Assembly: GCF_018332715.1 (NCBI RefSeq)
Contig: NZ_BOQP01000005.1
Coordinates: 37,519-101,518 of the forward strand
Origin: Winogradskya consettensis
GTDB lineage: Bacteria; Actinomycetota; Actinomycetes; Mycobacteriales; Micromonosporaceae
Direction: 5' to 3'
Length of the DNA: 64,000 nt
A model generated the notes under the pieces. That model saw nothing but the letters and a program-made list of their open reading frames with translations. It made no database searches and was not told the DNA's origin. Below are positions 25,663 to 35,551 of the stretch, in pieces. A program made the position numbers and the translations under genes. The number at the start of each line of letters is the position of its first letter. The first letter of the stretch is position 1.

Positions 25663-26847
25663 TCAGACCAGCGCCGCGATGTCGTCGATGAGGACGTCGA
25701 CCGGGGGCTGGGCGTGGATGTGGCGTTGGAGGCGGCGGGCCGCGGTGCGGTAGCCCGGGTTGGTGAGTACGTCGGTGAGGCCGGCGGCCAGCGTAGGTGC
25801 GTCGGCGTCGCGGAGGGCGACCGTGCGGGAGATGCCGAGCGCCTCCGCCTGGGTCGCGTTGTGACGGTGGTCGCCGAGGGCGGGAACAGAGAGCATCGGG
25901 ACGCCCAGGCGCATCGCTTCCTTCATGCTGTTGAGGCCGCCATGGGTGATGAACGCGTCGCAGGCCTCCAGGATCAGGGCCTGCTCGACGAACGTGACCA
26001 GGTGGACGTTCGGCGGGATCGGCAGGCCCCGGTCGACCCGCCCGTTCGAGCCCACCGCGAGCACCGCCGTGCAGTCGACGTCGCCGAGAGCCGTGATCGT
26101 CGCGTCGACGAGGGTGTCGGAGCCCGGCAGGTTGTAGACGACCGTGCCGAAGCCGGCGAAGACGAACGGGCGGCTCAGGTCCAGGTCGGCGAGGGCCGCG
26201 TCGAGGCGGCCGTCGCGCTGCTCGGCGTTGGGGTGGCGGTAGCAGCGGGTGTTCGGGAGGATCATTTCGGCGGCGCTGTACTGCGCAGGCAGGAAGTTCG
26301 CGTGTAGATGGCCGTAGAGGCGGTCGCCTCGCGGGTCGGGCGACAGGCCCAGTTCTTGGCGGCCGGCGTCGAGGATGGGACCGAGCACTTCGGGGCGTAC
26401 GCCGTCGAGGCCGCCGAACGACGCGATCGACACGTGCGGGATGCCCAAGGCCTCGGCCGCCAGGTAGCCGCCGAGTTCGTCGAGCTCCCGGACGATGACG
26501 TCGGGCTTGAAGTCGGTGGCCAGCAGGTCGCGGGCGGTGCCGCGCGCCACGTGTCCGGCGAATGCCTCCGTCAGGGGGCGGCCCAGTGCGGTGAAAGCCG
26601 AAGCAGCTTCGATCAGCCCTGAATCCGCGTACCCCGGCGGGATCATGTCGTAGACCTCGTAGCGCCAGTCGTACCCGGCCGTCAAAGGGGTGAGGCCGTA
26701 ACCCGCGATCTCGGCGGCCAGAACCGCAGGCGCGGCCACCGCGACCTCATGGCCCTGCCGCAGAGCCGCGTGCGCGATCGGGACCAGCGGGCGCAGGTGG
26801 CCGCTGGCCGGGTGGGTGGTGAAGAGAATGCGCATGGTCTCAGACAC
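25663..26847 (-). CDS. Glycosyltransferase, GT1/MGT family
   Basis: A 394-residue GT-B enzyme. The N-terminus MRILFTTHPASGHLRPLVPI has the GHLRP acceptor motif. The donor motif near the C-terminus is FITHGGLNSMKEAMRLGVPML, the HGGxxS/T form with the conserved histidine. It is more like MGT/UGT-type enzymes than the QGG-type enzymes at 0.7 and 27 kb, so it may use a different donor. GTG at 26847 overlaps the upstream glycosyltransferase stop; an internal ATG at 26835 (MRIL) is an alternative start. It is convergent with the hydrolase 15 bp away. Confidence 0.87.
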   Translation of the reverse strand: MSETMRILFTTHPASGHLRPLVPIAHAALRQGHEVAVAAPAVLAAEIAGYGLTPLTAGYDWRYEVYDMIPPGYADSGLIEAASAFTALGRPLTEAFAGHVARGTARDLLATDFKPDVIVRELDELGGYLAAEALGIPHVSIASFGGLDGVRPEVLGPILDAGRQELGLSPDPRGDRLYGHLHANFLPAQYSAAEMILPNTRCYRHPNAEQRDGRLDAALADLDLSRPFVFAGFGTVVYNLPGSDTLVDATITALGDVDCTAVLAVGSNGRVDRGLPIPPNVHLVTFVEQALILEACDAFITHGGLNSMKEAMRLGVPMLSVPALGDHRHNATQAEALGISRTVALRDADAPTLAAGLTDVLTNPGYRTAARRLQRHIHAQPPVDVLIDDIAALV

Positions 26848-27997
26848 TCATTTCGGCGAGGTGGGCGACCACATCGGACGCGGGCGGCTGGGCGGCCATC
26901 TCGGCACCCAGCGCGCGGGCGGCCGTGCGATAGCCGGGCGTGTGCAGCACGTCGAGCAGCTCACGGCGTACGCCATCCACGTCCGCGCTGTTCGCGAAGA
27001 TCCACCGGCCGGCGCCGGCCGCGGCGAGCCTGCGTGAGTTGAAGACGTGATCGGTGAACAGCGGCAGTGTCACCTGCGGGATCCCGGCGGCGAGGGCTGT
27101 CATCATCGCTCCCCCGCCGCCCTGGTGCACGAGCAGGTCGCAGTGCGGCAGGACCAGGTGCAACGCGGTGGCGGGCACGTGGCGAACCTGGGACGCACCC
27201 GGGCCGAGGTCGCCGCGGTCTCGGTCGGCGCCGATGGCGAGGATCTCGACGCCGGTGCCGGCCAGGGCTCGGGTGACCACGGGCAGCGGGCTGACGTGGC
27301 GGTCGGTGAAGTACGCGACGGCCGTGCTGCCGAGCACGCACACGCGTGGCCGCCCGGCGAGCCCGATCAGCCATCGCGGCACCTCGGCCGCGCCGTTGTA
27401 GGGGGCGAACCGTACCGGCAGGCGCCGCACCGGGGCGGGTACCTGCATCCCCGGCGGGCACGGGTCGACGGTGACCGCGCCCACCGAGTCGACGCCGGGC
27501 AGGCCGAGGCGTTCGCAGAGTGGTTCCAGGGCGGCGGCCTCGAACTCCCGGGTCCGGATCGTGTAATCGGCGCCCCAGATGTGGCGTACGGGCAGCGCCC
27601 CCGTGTCCGCCGCGGCGATGGGCCCGGCGAAGCTGGTCGGGTCGTGCACCACGACATCGGGCCGGTACGCGCGGGCGTACGCCACCGTGTCGTCGAGCAT
27701 CGCCGCGGCGATCTTGCGATAGGTGGCCAGGTTCCCCGTCCCCCACGCCCGCATCTCCGACCATTCGAGCGGGCTGTCCCGGGCGGCCAGGGACGCGAAG
27801 AAGCGCCCGGCGAGCGGCCGGATGTCGAGCCCCGCACCGACCGCGGCGGCGGGCAGCCCGGCCGCGGTGATCGTCGGGCTCAGTTCCGGCGGGGCGGCGA
27901 CGACAACCTCGTGGCCCTCCGCGCGCGCCGCCCAGGCGAGCTGGGCCAGGGGGAAGAAATGGGTCGGCCAGGCCCAGGTCACGAACATCATCCGCAC
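26840..27997 (-). CDS. Glycosyltransferase, GT1 family (deoxysugar type)
   Basis: A 385-residue natural-product glycosyltransferase. The N-terminus is MRMMFVTWAWPTHFFPLAQL, the middle has DVVVHDPTSFAGPIAA and LPVRHIWGADYT, and the donor motif is LLVHQGGGGAMMTALAAGIPQV. It resembles the enzyme at 0.7 kb (HLWSVDFT and QQGGAGGTMTAL at the same positions), so the two are probably paralogues that attach similar deoxysugars in sequence. It is first in a two-gene minus operon and is divergent from the NRPS genes across about 160 bp. Confidence 0.88.
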   Translation of the reverse strand: MRMMFVTWAWPTHFFPLAQLAWAARAEGHEVVVAAPPELSPTITAAGLPAAAVGAGLDIRPLAGRFFASLAARDSPLEWSEMRAWGTGNLATYRKIAAAMLDDTVAYARAYRPDVVVHDPTSFAGPIAAADTGALPVRHIWGADYTIRTREFEAAALEPLCERLGLPGVDSVGAVTVDPCPPGMQVPAPVRRLPVRFAPYNGAAEVPRWLIGLAGRPRVCVLGSTAVAYFTDRHVSPLPVVTRALAGTGVEILAIGADRDRGDLGPGASQVRHVPATALHLVLPHCDLLVHQGGGGAMMTALAAGIPQVTLPLFTDHVFNSRRLAAAGAGRWIFANSADVDGVRRELLDVLHTPGYRTAARALGAEMAAQPPASDVVAHLAEMSV

Positions 27998-28158
27998 GGC
28001 GGCTCCATCCTCGCGTCATGGTCGCCGGCCAGGGTGACGTGCCGTGCTCGGGTGCGGGTCGAGCCGCCGGTGGTCGAGCAGGGCTCGATCGCCGGGCGGC
28101 ACGCTGCGCCCGGACCCGGAATCGCCTCCGGGCTCGCGCAACGATGGTCGGAGGACAT

Positions 28159-31100
28159 GTGGGCACAGACATCACACCGCTTGTGGAGATCATGTCGGCG
28201 GTGCTGTCCCGCCCGGTCGAGGACGTGGTCCGGCGGGCAGCGACGGCGTCATTCACCGAACTCGGTGGCAGTTCTCTCGATGCGATGAAAGCCGCCGTAC
28301 GCTGCGAGACCGAGCTGGGCCGCCCGGTCGACATCCTCGGCCTGCTGGGCTTCGAGCCGCTGGCCGACACGCTCGCCACCGTGCCGGAGGCGACGGAACA
28401 GCAGGTCGCGCCGCAGCTGGACCCCGATCCACGGTGGAAACTCGAACCCGTGCCGGAGCAGCAGGGTTTCCTGCACGCCGAGGCGCTGATGGGCAACGGA
28501 TCGCAGAACCAGGTCTTCGGGCTGGAGCTCACCGGCCCGCTGCACGTGCAGACCCTCACCGAGGCCGTGCATCTGCTCATCGCCCGGCACGAGTCGCTGC
28601 GGACGGCGTTCCGGCAGGAGGGTGACGGCTGGAGCCGGCGGGTGCTGCCCGAGTGGCTGCCCGGCGTGATCCGTCAGCACGCGCCGACACCGGCCGACAC
28701 CAGCCCCGCGGAGGTGGTGAACGGCGCGCTGGACCGCGGGAGCAGGCACTTCACCGCCGCGCTGGGCCGGCCACCGATGATGTTCCTGCTGACCCGGTTC
28801 GCGCCGAACCATCACCTGCTGACGTTCGTGTTCCATCACGCGCTGGCCGACGGCTGGTCGATCGGGCTGCTGACCCGCGAGCTGCTCGACGTCTACGGCG
28901 AGCTGGCCGGGGGGCCCGCGGTGCCGTCCGCACCGGCGGCGACACCGGAGCTGCTGGCGATCCGCCGGGCGGAGGGCCTCGCATCGGGCCGGCTGGCCAA
29001 GCTCGCCACCCGGCGCGTGGAGCAGTTGCGGGGTTACCCGACGGTGGTGGAACTGCCGAGCGACGCGGTGCGCCCCGATCATTTCGACTTCCGCGGCGAT
29101 CGGCTGCGGTTCGGGCTGGGTTCGGCGGCCAAGGAGGGCGCGGAGGCGCTGGCGCGGATCGCGGGGGTGTCGCGTACGGCGGTGCTGCTCGCGGCCTGGC
29201 AGCTGGTCATCGCGCGGCGGACCGGGCAGTCCCGGTTCCTGATCGGTACGGCGACGAGCAGGCGTACCGATGCCCGGCTGATGAACCTGATCGCACCGTG
29301 CGCGGCTCTCGTGCCGATCCGCTGCGACGTGCGCGACGACCGGCCCGTGCGCGAATACCTGCAGGCCACCGCGCAGTCGCTGGTGGAGTCGGTGGAGTTC
29401 GCGGACGTGCCGATCGGCGAGCTGGCCCGCTCGCTGGACGCGGTCGTCGACGGGCGCCGGATGCCGCTGGCGCAGATCGGGTTCTCGGCGCACGACCAGA
29501 TCCTGCCCGCCGACATGACCGCGGGTGAGCTGACCGCGACGGTGCACGAGTCGTACGCCGGCTGGGCCGCCTCCGACGCGTCGCTGTTCGTCCAGCACTG
29601 GGGCGACATGCCGAAGCTGGTCCTGGAGTACGCGACGTCGGCGCTGACCACGCAGGACGCGCTGGGCCTGGCCACCGCGTACGAGGCGACCCTCGCGGAC
29701 CTGGCCATGAACCCCGACGCCCGGCTGGGAACCGTGCGCGGCATGTCCCGCGAGCAGCGGGCGATCCTCGAGGCGGTCCGCAACGGGCCGGACGTCGAGC
29801 GCCCCGACGACCTGTGGCAGCTCATCTCGCGGACGGCGCAGACGTACCCGGATCACGTCGCCGTACGCGAGGACGACGGCCGGTCCATCACCTATCGCGA
29901 CCTGATGACCGCGGCGGCCCACCAGGCGGTGGCGCTGGCCGAGCACGGGGTCGGCGAGGGTGACGTGGTGGCGGTGGCGGTGCCGCGGTCCATCGCGGAG
30001 ACCGTCGCGCTGATGGGCATTCTCCGGCTCGGGGCGGCGTACGTGGGACTGGATGTCGCCAACCCACCCGCCCGGCTGACCCACATGCTCGCGGTGAGCA
30101 GACCGGTGGTGCTGCTGGCCACCCCCGACCGCCGGGAGCGGCTCGCGGACCTGGCGGTCGGCTGCCCGGTGCTGGAACCCGTCGACGGCCTCGCGGTCGC
30201 CGGGACCGAACCGGTGGACGTGCGACCACCGGCGGGCAACGATCCGGGCCGGGTCGCGTATCTCGTCTTCACCTCGGGGTCGACGGGTCTGCCGAAGGCC
30301 GTGCGGATCGCGCATCGCGGGGTGGCCCGGCTCTCGGACCGCTCGGTGCACTTCCCGATCCGCCCGGGTGACCGGATGCTGCGGGTCGCGCCGTTGTCGT
30401 TCGACGCCTCGGTGTGGGAGATCTTCCCGGCGCTGGTGAACGGCGCGTCGATCGAGGCGTTCCCGGACGTGCTGCCCGAGCCGGGCCGGCTGGCCGACTT
30501 CCTGCAGAACCACGAGATCACCACGGCGCTGCTGATCACTGCCCTGTTCCGGGCGGTCGCCGGATACCGGCCGGAGGCGTTCGCGACGATGCGCATCCTG
30601 CTGGTCGGCGGGGACGTGGTGCCGGCCGAGCCGGTCCGTGACATCCTCACCCGCTTCCCGGGCCTGGTGCTGGCGAACGCGTACGGGCCGACCGAGGGCA
30701 CGGTCATCGCCACGCAGTATGCGATGACCGACCCGGCGGAGGTCGAGGAGCAGCTCCCGATCGGCGGCCCGATCGACGGGACCGGCATCGTGCTGCTCGA
30801 CGCGGCGGGTGGTCTCGTGCCGCCCGGCGGGGTCGGCGAGATCTGCTGCCTCGGCCCCGGCGTCGCCATCGACTACCTCGACGACCCGGTGCGGACCAAG
30901 GCGGCGTTCGGAAATCTCGACGTCGACGGCACCGGCACCGGCCCGCGGCTCTACCACTCCGGTGACCTGGCCCGCTGGGACACCCATGGCCGGCTGCGGT
31001 TCCTCGGGCGCCGCGACGGCCAGGTGAAGGTGCGCGGGTTCCGCATCGAGCTCGGGGAGATCCGCGAGCGGATCGCGGCGCACCCGGCGATCGCCGATGT

Positions 31101-31326
31101 CGTCGTGGGCACGACCGACGGCGACGACGCGTCCCGCCGGGTGCTGGCCGGTGTGGTGCTGGCCGAGCCGCTCGCCGACGCCGCCGCGGAGCTCAAGCGG
31201 TTCTGCGCGGAGACGCTGGCACCGTACGCGGTCCCGGCCCGCTGGGCGTTCGTCGACGCGTTCCCGCTCACCCCGAACAGCAAGGTCGACATGCGTGAAC
31301 TGCAACGACTGGCGGAGGTGCAGTGA
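28159..31326 (+). CDS. Non-ribosomal peptide synthetase, PCP-C-A
   Basis: A 1,055-residue NRPS with an unusual order. The N-terminal carrier domain (FTELGGSSLDA, phosphopantetheine Ser near 39) is followed by a condensation domain (HHALADGWS near 225) and a C-terminal adenylation domain. The last has core motifs VFTSGSTGLPKA near 704, NAYGPTEGT, YHSGDLARW, GRRDGQVKVRGFRIELGEI and TPNSKVD with the A10 lysine. No carrier follows the A domain. Hand alignment to the phenylalanine domain of gramicidin synthetase reads the specificity positions as D-A-W-L-L-G-A-V-I-K, nearest to leucine-type codes (low confidence). GTG 28159 lies just after GGAGGA; ATG 28144 is the alternative. Confidence 0.92.
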   Translation: MGTDITPLVEIMSAVLSRPVEDVVRRAATASFTELGGSSLDAMKAAVRCETELGRPVDILGLLGFEPLADTLATVPEATEQQVAPQLDPDPRWKLEPVPEQQGFLHAEALMGNGSQNQVFGLELTGPLHVQTLTEAVHLLIARHESLRTAFRQEGDGWSRRVLPEWLPGVIRQHAPTPADTSPAEVVNGALDRGSRHFTAALGRPPMMFLLTRFAPNHHLLTFVFHHALADGWSIGLLTRELLDVYGELAGGPAVPSAPAATPELLAIRRAEGLASGRLAKLATRRVEQLRGYPTVVELPSDAVRPDHFDFRGDRLRFGLGSAAKEGAEALARIAGVSRTAVLLAAWQLVIARRTGQSRFLIGTATSRRTDARLMNLIAPCAALVPIRCDVRDDRPVREYLQATAQSLVESVEFADVPIGELARSLDAVVDGRRMPLAQIGFSAHDQILPADMTAGELTATVHESYAGWAASDASLFVQHWGDMPKLVLEYATSALTTQDALGLATAYEATLADLAMNPDARLGTVRGMSREQRAILEAVRNGPDVERPDDLWQLISRTAQTYPDHVAVREDDGRSITYRDLMTAAAHQAVALAEHGVGEGDVVAVAVPRSIAETVALMGILRLGAAYVGLDVANPPARLTHMLAVSRPVVLLATPDRRERLADLAVGCPVLEPVDGLAVAGTEPVDVRPPAGNDPGRVAYLVFTSGSTGLPKAVRIAHRGVARLSDRSVHFPIRPGDRMLRVAPLSFDASVWEIFPALVNGASIEAFPDVLPEPGRLADFLQNHEITTALLITALFRAVAGYRPEAFATMRILLVGGDVVPAEPVRDILTRFPGLVLANAYGPTEGTVIATQYAMTDPAEVEEQLPIGGPIDGTGIVLLDAAGGLVPPGGVGEICCLGPGVAIDYLDDPVRTKAAFGNLDVDGTGTGPRLYHSGDLARWDTHGRLRFLGRRDGQVKVRGFRIELGEIRERIAAHPAIADVVVGTTDGDDASRRVLAGVVLAEPLADAAAELKRFCAETLAPYAVPARWAFVDAFPLTPNSKVDMRELQRLAEVQ

Positions 31327-34300
31327 TGACCTACAACGAACGGCGCATCGATGACTGGGTGCGGCATTGGGCACAGTTGACCCCGCAGGCGCAGGCTGTG
31401 CGGGACGGCTCGGAGTCGCTGACGTACGCCGAGTTGGTGGCCTCCGCCGAGCGGATCGCCGCCGGCCTGCACGAGCGGGGGGTACGCCCGGACGACATCG
31501 TCCTCGTCGACCTGCCCCGCGGCGCCGAGCTGATCGAGGTCATCCTGGCCGTCCTGAGGTGCGGCGCGGTCTACAGCATCGTGGACGCCGACTGGCCCGA
31601 CGCGCGCTACGCGGACATCGCGGCGCTGACGGGTGCCCGCCTCTGTGTCGGTGACCCGGCCCGCCCCTCGCAGGTGACGCGGATCCCGGTGAAGGCATTG
31701 CAAGGCTCACCCCCCGTCCCGTTCGCCGGTAGAGGCAATGCCTGCTGCGTCTTCTTCACGTCGGGCAGCACCGGCGTGCCCAAGGGGGTGCTCACCGGGC
31801 ACCGGGCGATCCTGCGGGTGGCGTTCGACCCGCTCCTGGACGTCGGCGCGGGTCACGGCATGCTGCAGGCCGCGCCGAGCCCGTGGGACGCGTTCGCGAT
31901 GGAGGTGTGGGCACCGCTGACCCGCGGCGGCGTCACGGTGATCCACCGGGGGCGGTATCCGGGCCCGGACGATGTGCGCGAGGCGGTGGCGCGGGGCGCG
32001 GACACGATGTTCCTGACGTCCACGCTGTTCAGCGCGATCGTCGACGCCGACGTGCAGGCGTTCGCCGGGGCGCGCACCGTCATCACCGGGGGCGAGCGGG
32101 TCTCCCCCGCGCATCTGCGCCGGTGCCGTGACGAGGTGGCCGGGGTCGCTGTGCACAACGCGTACGGTCCGGTGGAATCGGCGATCTTCACCACTTCGTT
32201 CCCCCTCGCCGGTTTTGACGACGACGGTGACGTGCCGATCGGCCGTCCCGTGCTGGCCACGGCCGTGCACGTCCTCGACGACGAGCTGCGTCCGGTCCCG
32301 GCCGGGGTGCGCGGCGAGATCGCGATCTCCGGCGACGGCCTGGCCCTGGAATACCTGGGCGATCCGGAGGCCACGCGCGCGAAGTTCCCCACCGTGGATC
32401 TCGGCGGTCCCACCCGCGTCTATCTGACAGGGGATCTGGGTTCGATCGGCACCGACGGTCTGCTGCGCATCGCGGGGCGACGCGACCGCCAGTTCAAGCT
32501 CCGTGGGGTACGCGTAGAGCCCGCCGAAGTCGAAGCGGCACTCCAACGGCTGCCCGGCGTCGGGGCCACCGCGGTGCTCCCTCTGCCCTACGGCACCGGT
32601 CTGACCTCCGTGCAACGGATGGTGGCCTGCGTCGTCTCCACGCTGGACGGCGCGTCCGTGCGCACCGCGGTCGCCGAACTCCTCCCCTCCGGCTACGTTC
32701 CCGACCTCGTCGTGTGCCTGCCCAGCCTGCCGGTCACCCCGAACGGCAAGGCCGACCTGCCTGAGCTCGCCCGCATCGCCACCGCGGCAACCACCCCGGC
32801 ACCGCAAGCAGCCACCCCGGCACCGCAGGCGGCTCACTCCCCGGCGGCGCAGGCAGCGGACGACGGCGAGACCGGCGAGGTGCTCGACATCGTGCGTGAG
32901 CTGCTCGACGTGCCGGTCGGCTGGGACACGAACATCTTCGACGCCGGCGCGTCGTCGATCACCGCGATCCGGGTCGCGCACCGGCTCGGCGCGCTCGCGG
33001 GGGTCAAGGTCGACCCGGCGCGGATCTTCCACCACCCGACGCCCCGGGACATGGCCACGCTGGTCACGGCCGGTCCGGGGCCACGCCGGACGACCCGGTC
33101 GGAGTCGCGGTGGCAGGCCGGTCTGCCGGTGCCGCAGTGGCGGTTCTGGTACCTCGAGGTGCGCAGCCCCGGCAACGGCGACGGCCTGACCCCGGTTCAG
33201 CACCGCATCGACGGGCCGCTCGACGCGGACCTGCTCGCCACGGCGCTGCGTACGGTCATCGGCCGGCACTCGGCTCTGCGAACCCGGCTCCTGCGCGAGG
33301 GCGACCGGGGGATCCGCCCGGTCATCACCGCCCCCGCGGACGTGCCGGACCTGCTCACCGTGCAGGACTGCGCGCCGGACGAGGCACAGAGCCGCGCTCA
33401 GGACTTCCTGGAGCGCCCGTTCCGGCTCGACGTGGACCTCCCGATCCGGGGTCTGTTACTACGAACCGGCCCGGAGACGCATCTGCTGACGTTCTCGGTG
33501 CACCACACCGCGTTCGACGGCTGGTCCGGCGCGATCTTCTGCCGGGAACTCTCCGACGCGTACGCCGGCCGCCTCGCCGGCCGTACCCCGATCGACTACC
33601 AGGCAGCGTGGCTGGCCCAGGACCTGAGCGAGTCACCGGCCGACCGCGACCGCCTGCGGGCGTGGACCCGGGAGCTCGACGGCGTCCCCGACCTGCCCCT
33701 GGGCAAGGTCCCGGACACCGCGACCGGGGAGGTCGGCGAGGTATGGGTGCCCGTGCCGGACGGCTTGCGCGAGGCCGCCGAGCAGGCGGCCACGGCGGCC
33801 GGCGGGTCGGTGCAGGCCGCGCTGCTGGCCGCGTGGGTGCGCGCGTTGCGCCGGTTCACCGGGGCGGACGACTTCGCGATCGGGATCCCCGTCGCCGGCC
33901 GGACCACAGCGGCCGCCGAGGACGTCATCGGCTGCTTCACGTCCGGGGTCGCGGCACGGTTCACAGCTGTTCCCGGTGCCGGCCCGGCGACGGATCTGCG
34001 CCGGGCGGCCGAGCAGCTCGCCACCGCGTTGCGCTTCCAGTACATGCCGATCGAGCGGCTGCTCCGGGAGAGCGCACCGCGTACCCGTGACCGCAATCCC
34101 TTCTGCCAGGCCGGTTTCGTCGTGCAGAACTACGAGGCACCGGACCTGGTCATCGATGGTGCCCGCTGCGAATCGGCGGTCCCCCGTCATCACCATTCCG
34201 CGTTCGAACTGACCCTGGAGCTGTGGCTCGACCGGGGACTGGGTGCCCGGATCTGGTTCCGCACCGACGTGCTCGACGACGCGCGGGGCAGCCGGCTCGG

Positions 34301-34352
34301 CGCGCTGTGGCTGGAGGAACTCGCCGAGGTGGCCGTACCCGTCGCCGTCTGA
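31326..34352 (+). CDS. Non-ribosomal peptide synthetase, A-PCP-C
   Basis: A 1,008-residue NRPS. It begins with an adenylation domain (VFFTSGSTGVPKGVLTGHR near 142, NAYGPVESA, YLTGDLGS, RRDRQFKLRGVRVEPAEVE, TPNGKAD). An alanine-proline linker containing a repeated APQAATP unit comes next, then a carrier domain (FDAGASSITAI near 540). A terminal condensation domain follows (HHTAFDGWS near 725). Specificity positions read D-A-M-L-I-G-A-I-F-K by hand alignment, which I cannot assign. There is no thioesterase, so the C-terminal C domain may release the acyl chain onto an amine or hydroxyl acceptor. ATG 31326 shares a base with the upstream stop and has GGAGG 7 nt upstream. Confidence 0.92.
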   Translation: MTYNERRIDDWVRHWAQLTPQAQAVRDGSESLTYAELVASAERIAAGLHERGVRPDDIVLVDLPRGAELIEVILAVLRCGAVYSIVDADWPDARYADIAALTGARLCVGDPARPSQVTRIPVKALQGSPPVPFAGRGNACCVFFTSGSTGVPKGVLTGHRAILRVAFDPLLDVGAGHGMLQAAPSPWDAFAMEVWAPLTRGGVTVIHRGRYPGPDDVREAVARGADTMFLTSTLFSAIVDADVQAFAGARTVITGGERVSPAHLRRCRDEVAGVAVHNAYGPVESAIFTTSFPLAGFDDDGDVPIGRPVLATAVHVLDDELRPVPAGVRGEIAISGDGLALEYLGDPEATRAKFPTVDLGGPTRVYLTGDLGSIGTDGLLRIAGRRDRQFKLRGVRVEPAEVEAALQRLPGVGATAVLPLPYGTGLTSVQRMVACVVSTLDGASVRTAVAELLPSGYVPDLVVCLPSLPVTPNGKADLPELARIATAATTPAPQAATPAPQAAHSPAAQAADDGETGEVLDIVRELLDVPVGWDTNIFDAGASSITAIRVAHRLGALAGVKVDPARIFHHPTPRDMATLVTAGPGPRRTTRSESRWQAGLPVPQWRFWYLEVRSPGNGDGLTPVQHRIDGPLDADLLATALRTVIGRHSALRTRLLREGDRGIRPVITAPADVPDLLTVQDCAPDEAQSRAQDFLERPFRLDVDLPIRGLLLRTGPETHLLTFSVHHTAFDGWSGAIFCRELSDAYAGRLAGRTPIDYQAAWLAQDLSESPADRDRLRAWTRELDGVPDLPLGKVPDTATGEVGEVWVPVPDGLREAAEQAATAAGGSVQAALLAAWVRALRRFTGADDFAIGIPVAGRTTAAAEDVIGCFTSGVAARFTAVPGAGPATDLRRAAEQLATALRFQYMPIERLLRESAPRTRDRNPFCQAGFVVQNYEAPDLVIDGARCESAVPRHHHSAFELTLELWLDRGLGARIWFRTDVLDDARGSRLGALWLEELAEVAVPVAV

Positions 34353-34372
34353 TCTTTTCGAGGAGGCATCTC

Positions 34373-35551
34373 ATGTACGACGCGATTGTGGTCGGCGCCC
34401 GCTGTGCGGGCGCGCCGACCGCCATGTTGCTGGCCCGGCAGGGATACCGGGTGCTGTTGCTGGAACGGGCCGCGGTCGCCACCGACACGGTCTCCACCCA
34501 CTACCTGCATCAGCCGGGAGTGCAGCGGCTGCGGGAGTGGGGCGTGCTCGACGCGGTCGTCGCGTCCGGGGCGCCGGCGATGCGCCGCACGGTCTACGAG
34601 GTGGCCGGGATCCGGCTCACCGGGCAGGCCGCCGTGCCGTCCGGTGACAACGCCGCCTACGGTCCGCGCCGGCAGGTTCTGGACGGCATTCTCACGGAAG
34701 CCGCGGCGCAGGCCGGGGTGACCGTACGGATGGGTGCGACCGTGACCGGCCTGCTCGACGACGACGGCTGGGTGAGCGGGGTCCGCTACACCGCGGGCGG
34801 CCGGGAGCACGTCGAACGGTGTGCGCTGGTCATCGGCGCGGACGGGATGCGCTCCACGGTGGCCCGGCTCGCCGGTGCCCGCTCGTACGCCGAACGACCC
34901 TCCCTGACCTGCATCTACTACACCTACTGGCAGGACCTGCCCGCCGACTTCGAGCTCTACGAGGCCCCGAACCGCTGGGTCGGGACGGTGCGCACGAACG
35001 ACGATCTCACCCTGGTCGCCGCGTACTTCCCGCATCACGAGTTCGACGCGGTCCGCAAGGACGCGCAACGGTCGTACCTGAAGAACATCGCCGGCACCGC
35101 GCCCGATCTCGCCGGGCGACTGGCCGGCGCGACCCAGGTGGAACGGCTGCGCGCCAAGGGCGACCAGCTCAATTTCCTGCGGCAGGCGGGCGGCCCGGGC
35201 TGGGCCCTCGTCGGCGATGCCGGGCATCACAAGGACTCGATCACGGCACGCGGGATCACCGACGCGTTCGCGCAGGCGGCGCTGCTGGCGGAGCACCTGC
35301 GAGGGGTGCTGCCGGACCGGTCACGGACGGCGGCGGCGCTCCAGGCGTACGGAGAGGAACGTGATGTGCTGCTCGATCCCGGATATCAGGCGACGCTGCT
35401 CACCGCGAAGCTGACGGTGCAGAACGACCGGGTCGCGCTGCTGCGGGCCATCGAGGGGGACCAGGACCTCACCGACCGCTACTTCGCCGTGGTGGCCGGG
35501 GCCCTGCCCGCCGAGGACCTGATCGGCCCGGAACTGCTGGCGAGGCTCTGA
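34373..35551 (+). CDS. FAD-dependent oxidoreductase (geranylgeranyl reductase-like flavoprotein)
   Basis: A 392-residue flavoprotein. The FAD-binding motif DAIVVGARCAGAPTAMLLARQG at the N-terminus is followed by the LLLERAA acidic end of the second strand. LVIGADGMRSTVARLAG is the DG-type motif and WALVGDAGHHKDSITARGITDAF the GD motif. The GDAGHHKDS form is typical of a flavoprotein subgroup related to geranylgeranyl reductases and flavin-dependent halogenases/hydroxylases. The halogenase WxWxIP motif is not seen, so oxidation or reduction is likelier than halogenation. It lies 20 bp after the NRPS genes with a strong AGGAGG site and probably acts on the NRPS-bound or released amino-acid unit. 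Confidence 0.84.
   Translation: MYDAIVVGARCAGAPTAMLLARQGYRVLLLERAAVATDTVSTHYLHQPGVQRLREWGVLDAVVASGAPAMRRTVYEVAGIRLTGQAAVPSGDNAAYGPRRQVLDGILTEAAAQAGVTVRMGATVTGLLDDDGWVSGVRYTAGGREHVERCALVIGADGMRSTVARLAGARSYAERPSLTCIYYTYWQDLPADFELYEAPNRWVGTVRTNDDLTLVAAYFPHHEFDAVRKDAQRSYLKNIAGTAPDLAGRLAGATQVERLRAKGDQLNFLRQAGGPGWALVGDAGHHKDSITARGITDAFAQAALLAEHLRGVLPDRSRTAAALQAYGEERDVLLDPGYQATLLTAKLTVQNDRVALLRAIEGDQDLTDRYFAVVAGALPAEDLIGPELLARL

Noticed and set aside
28249..31374. A 1,041-codon open frame on the minus strand opposite the first NRPS gene
   Set aside because: It is a GC-bias shadow: no family motifs, unnatural R/H/Q/G-rich composition, no ribosome site, and the plus strand holds complete NRPS core motifs.
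34373..35551. Flavin-dependent halogenase
   Set aside because: The FAD motifs fit, but the halogenase W-x-W-x-I-P signature is not seen; it is left as an oxidoreductase.
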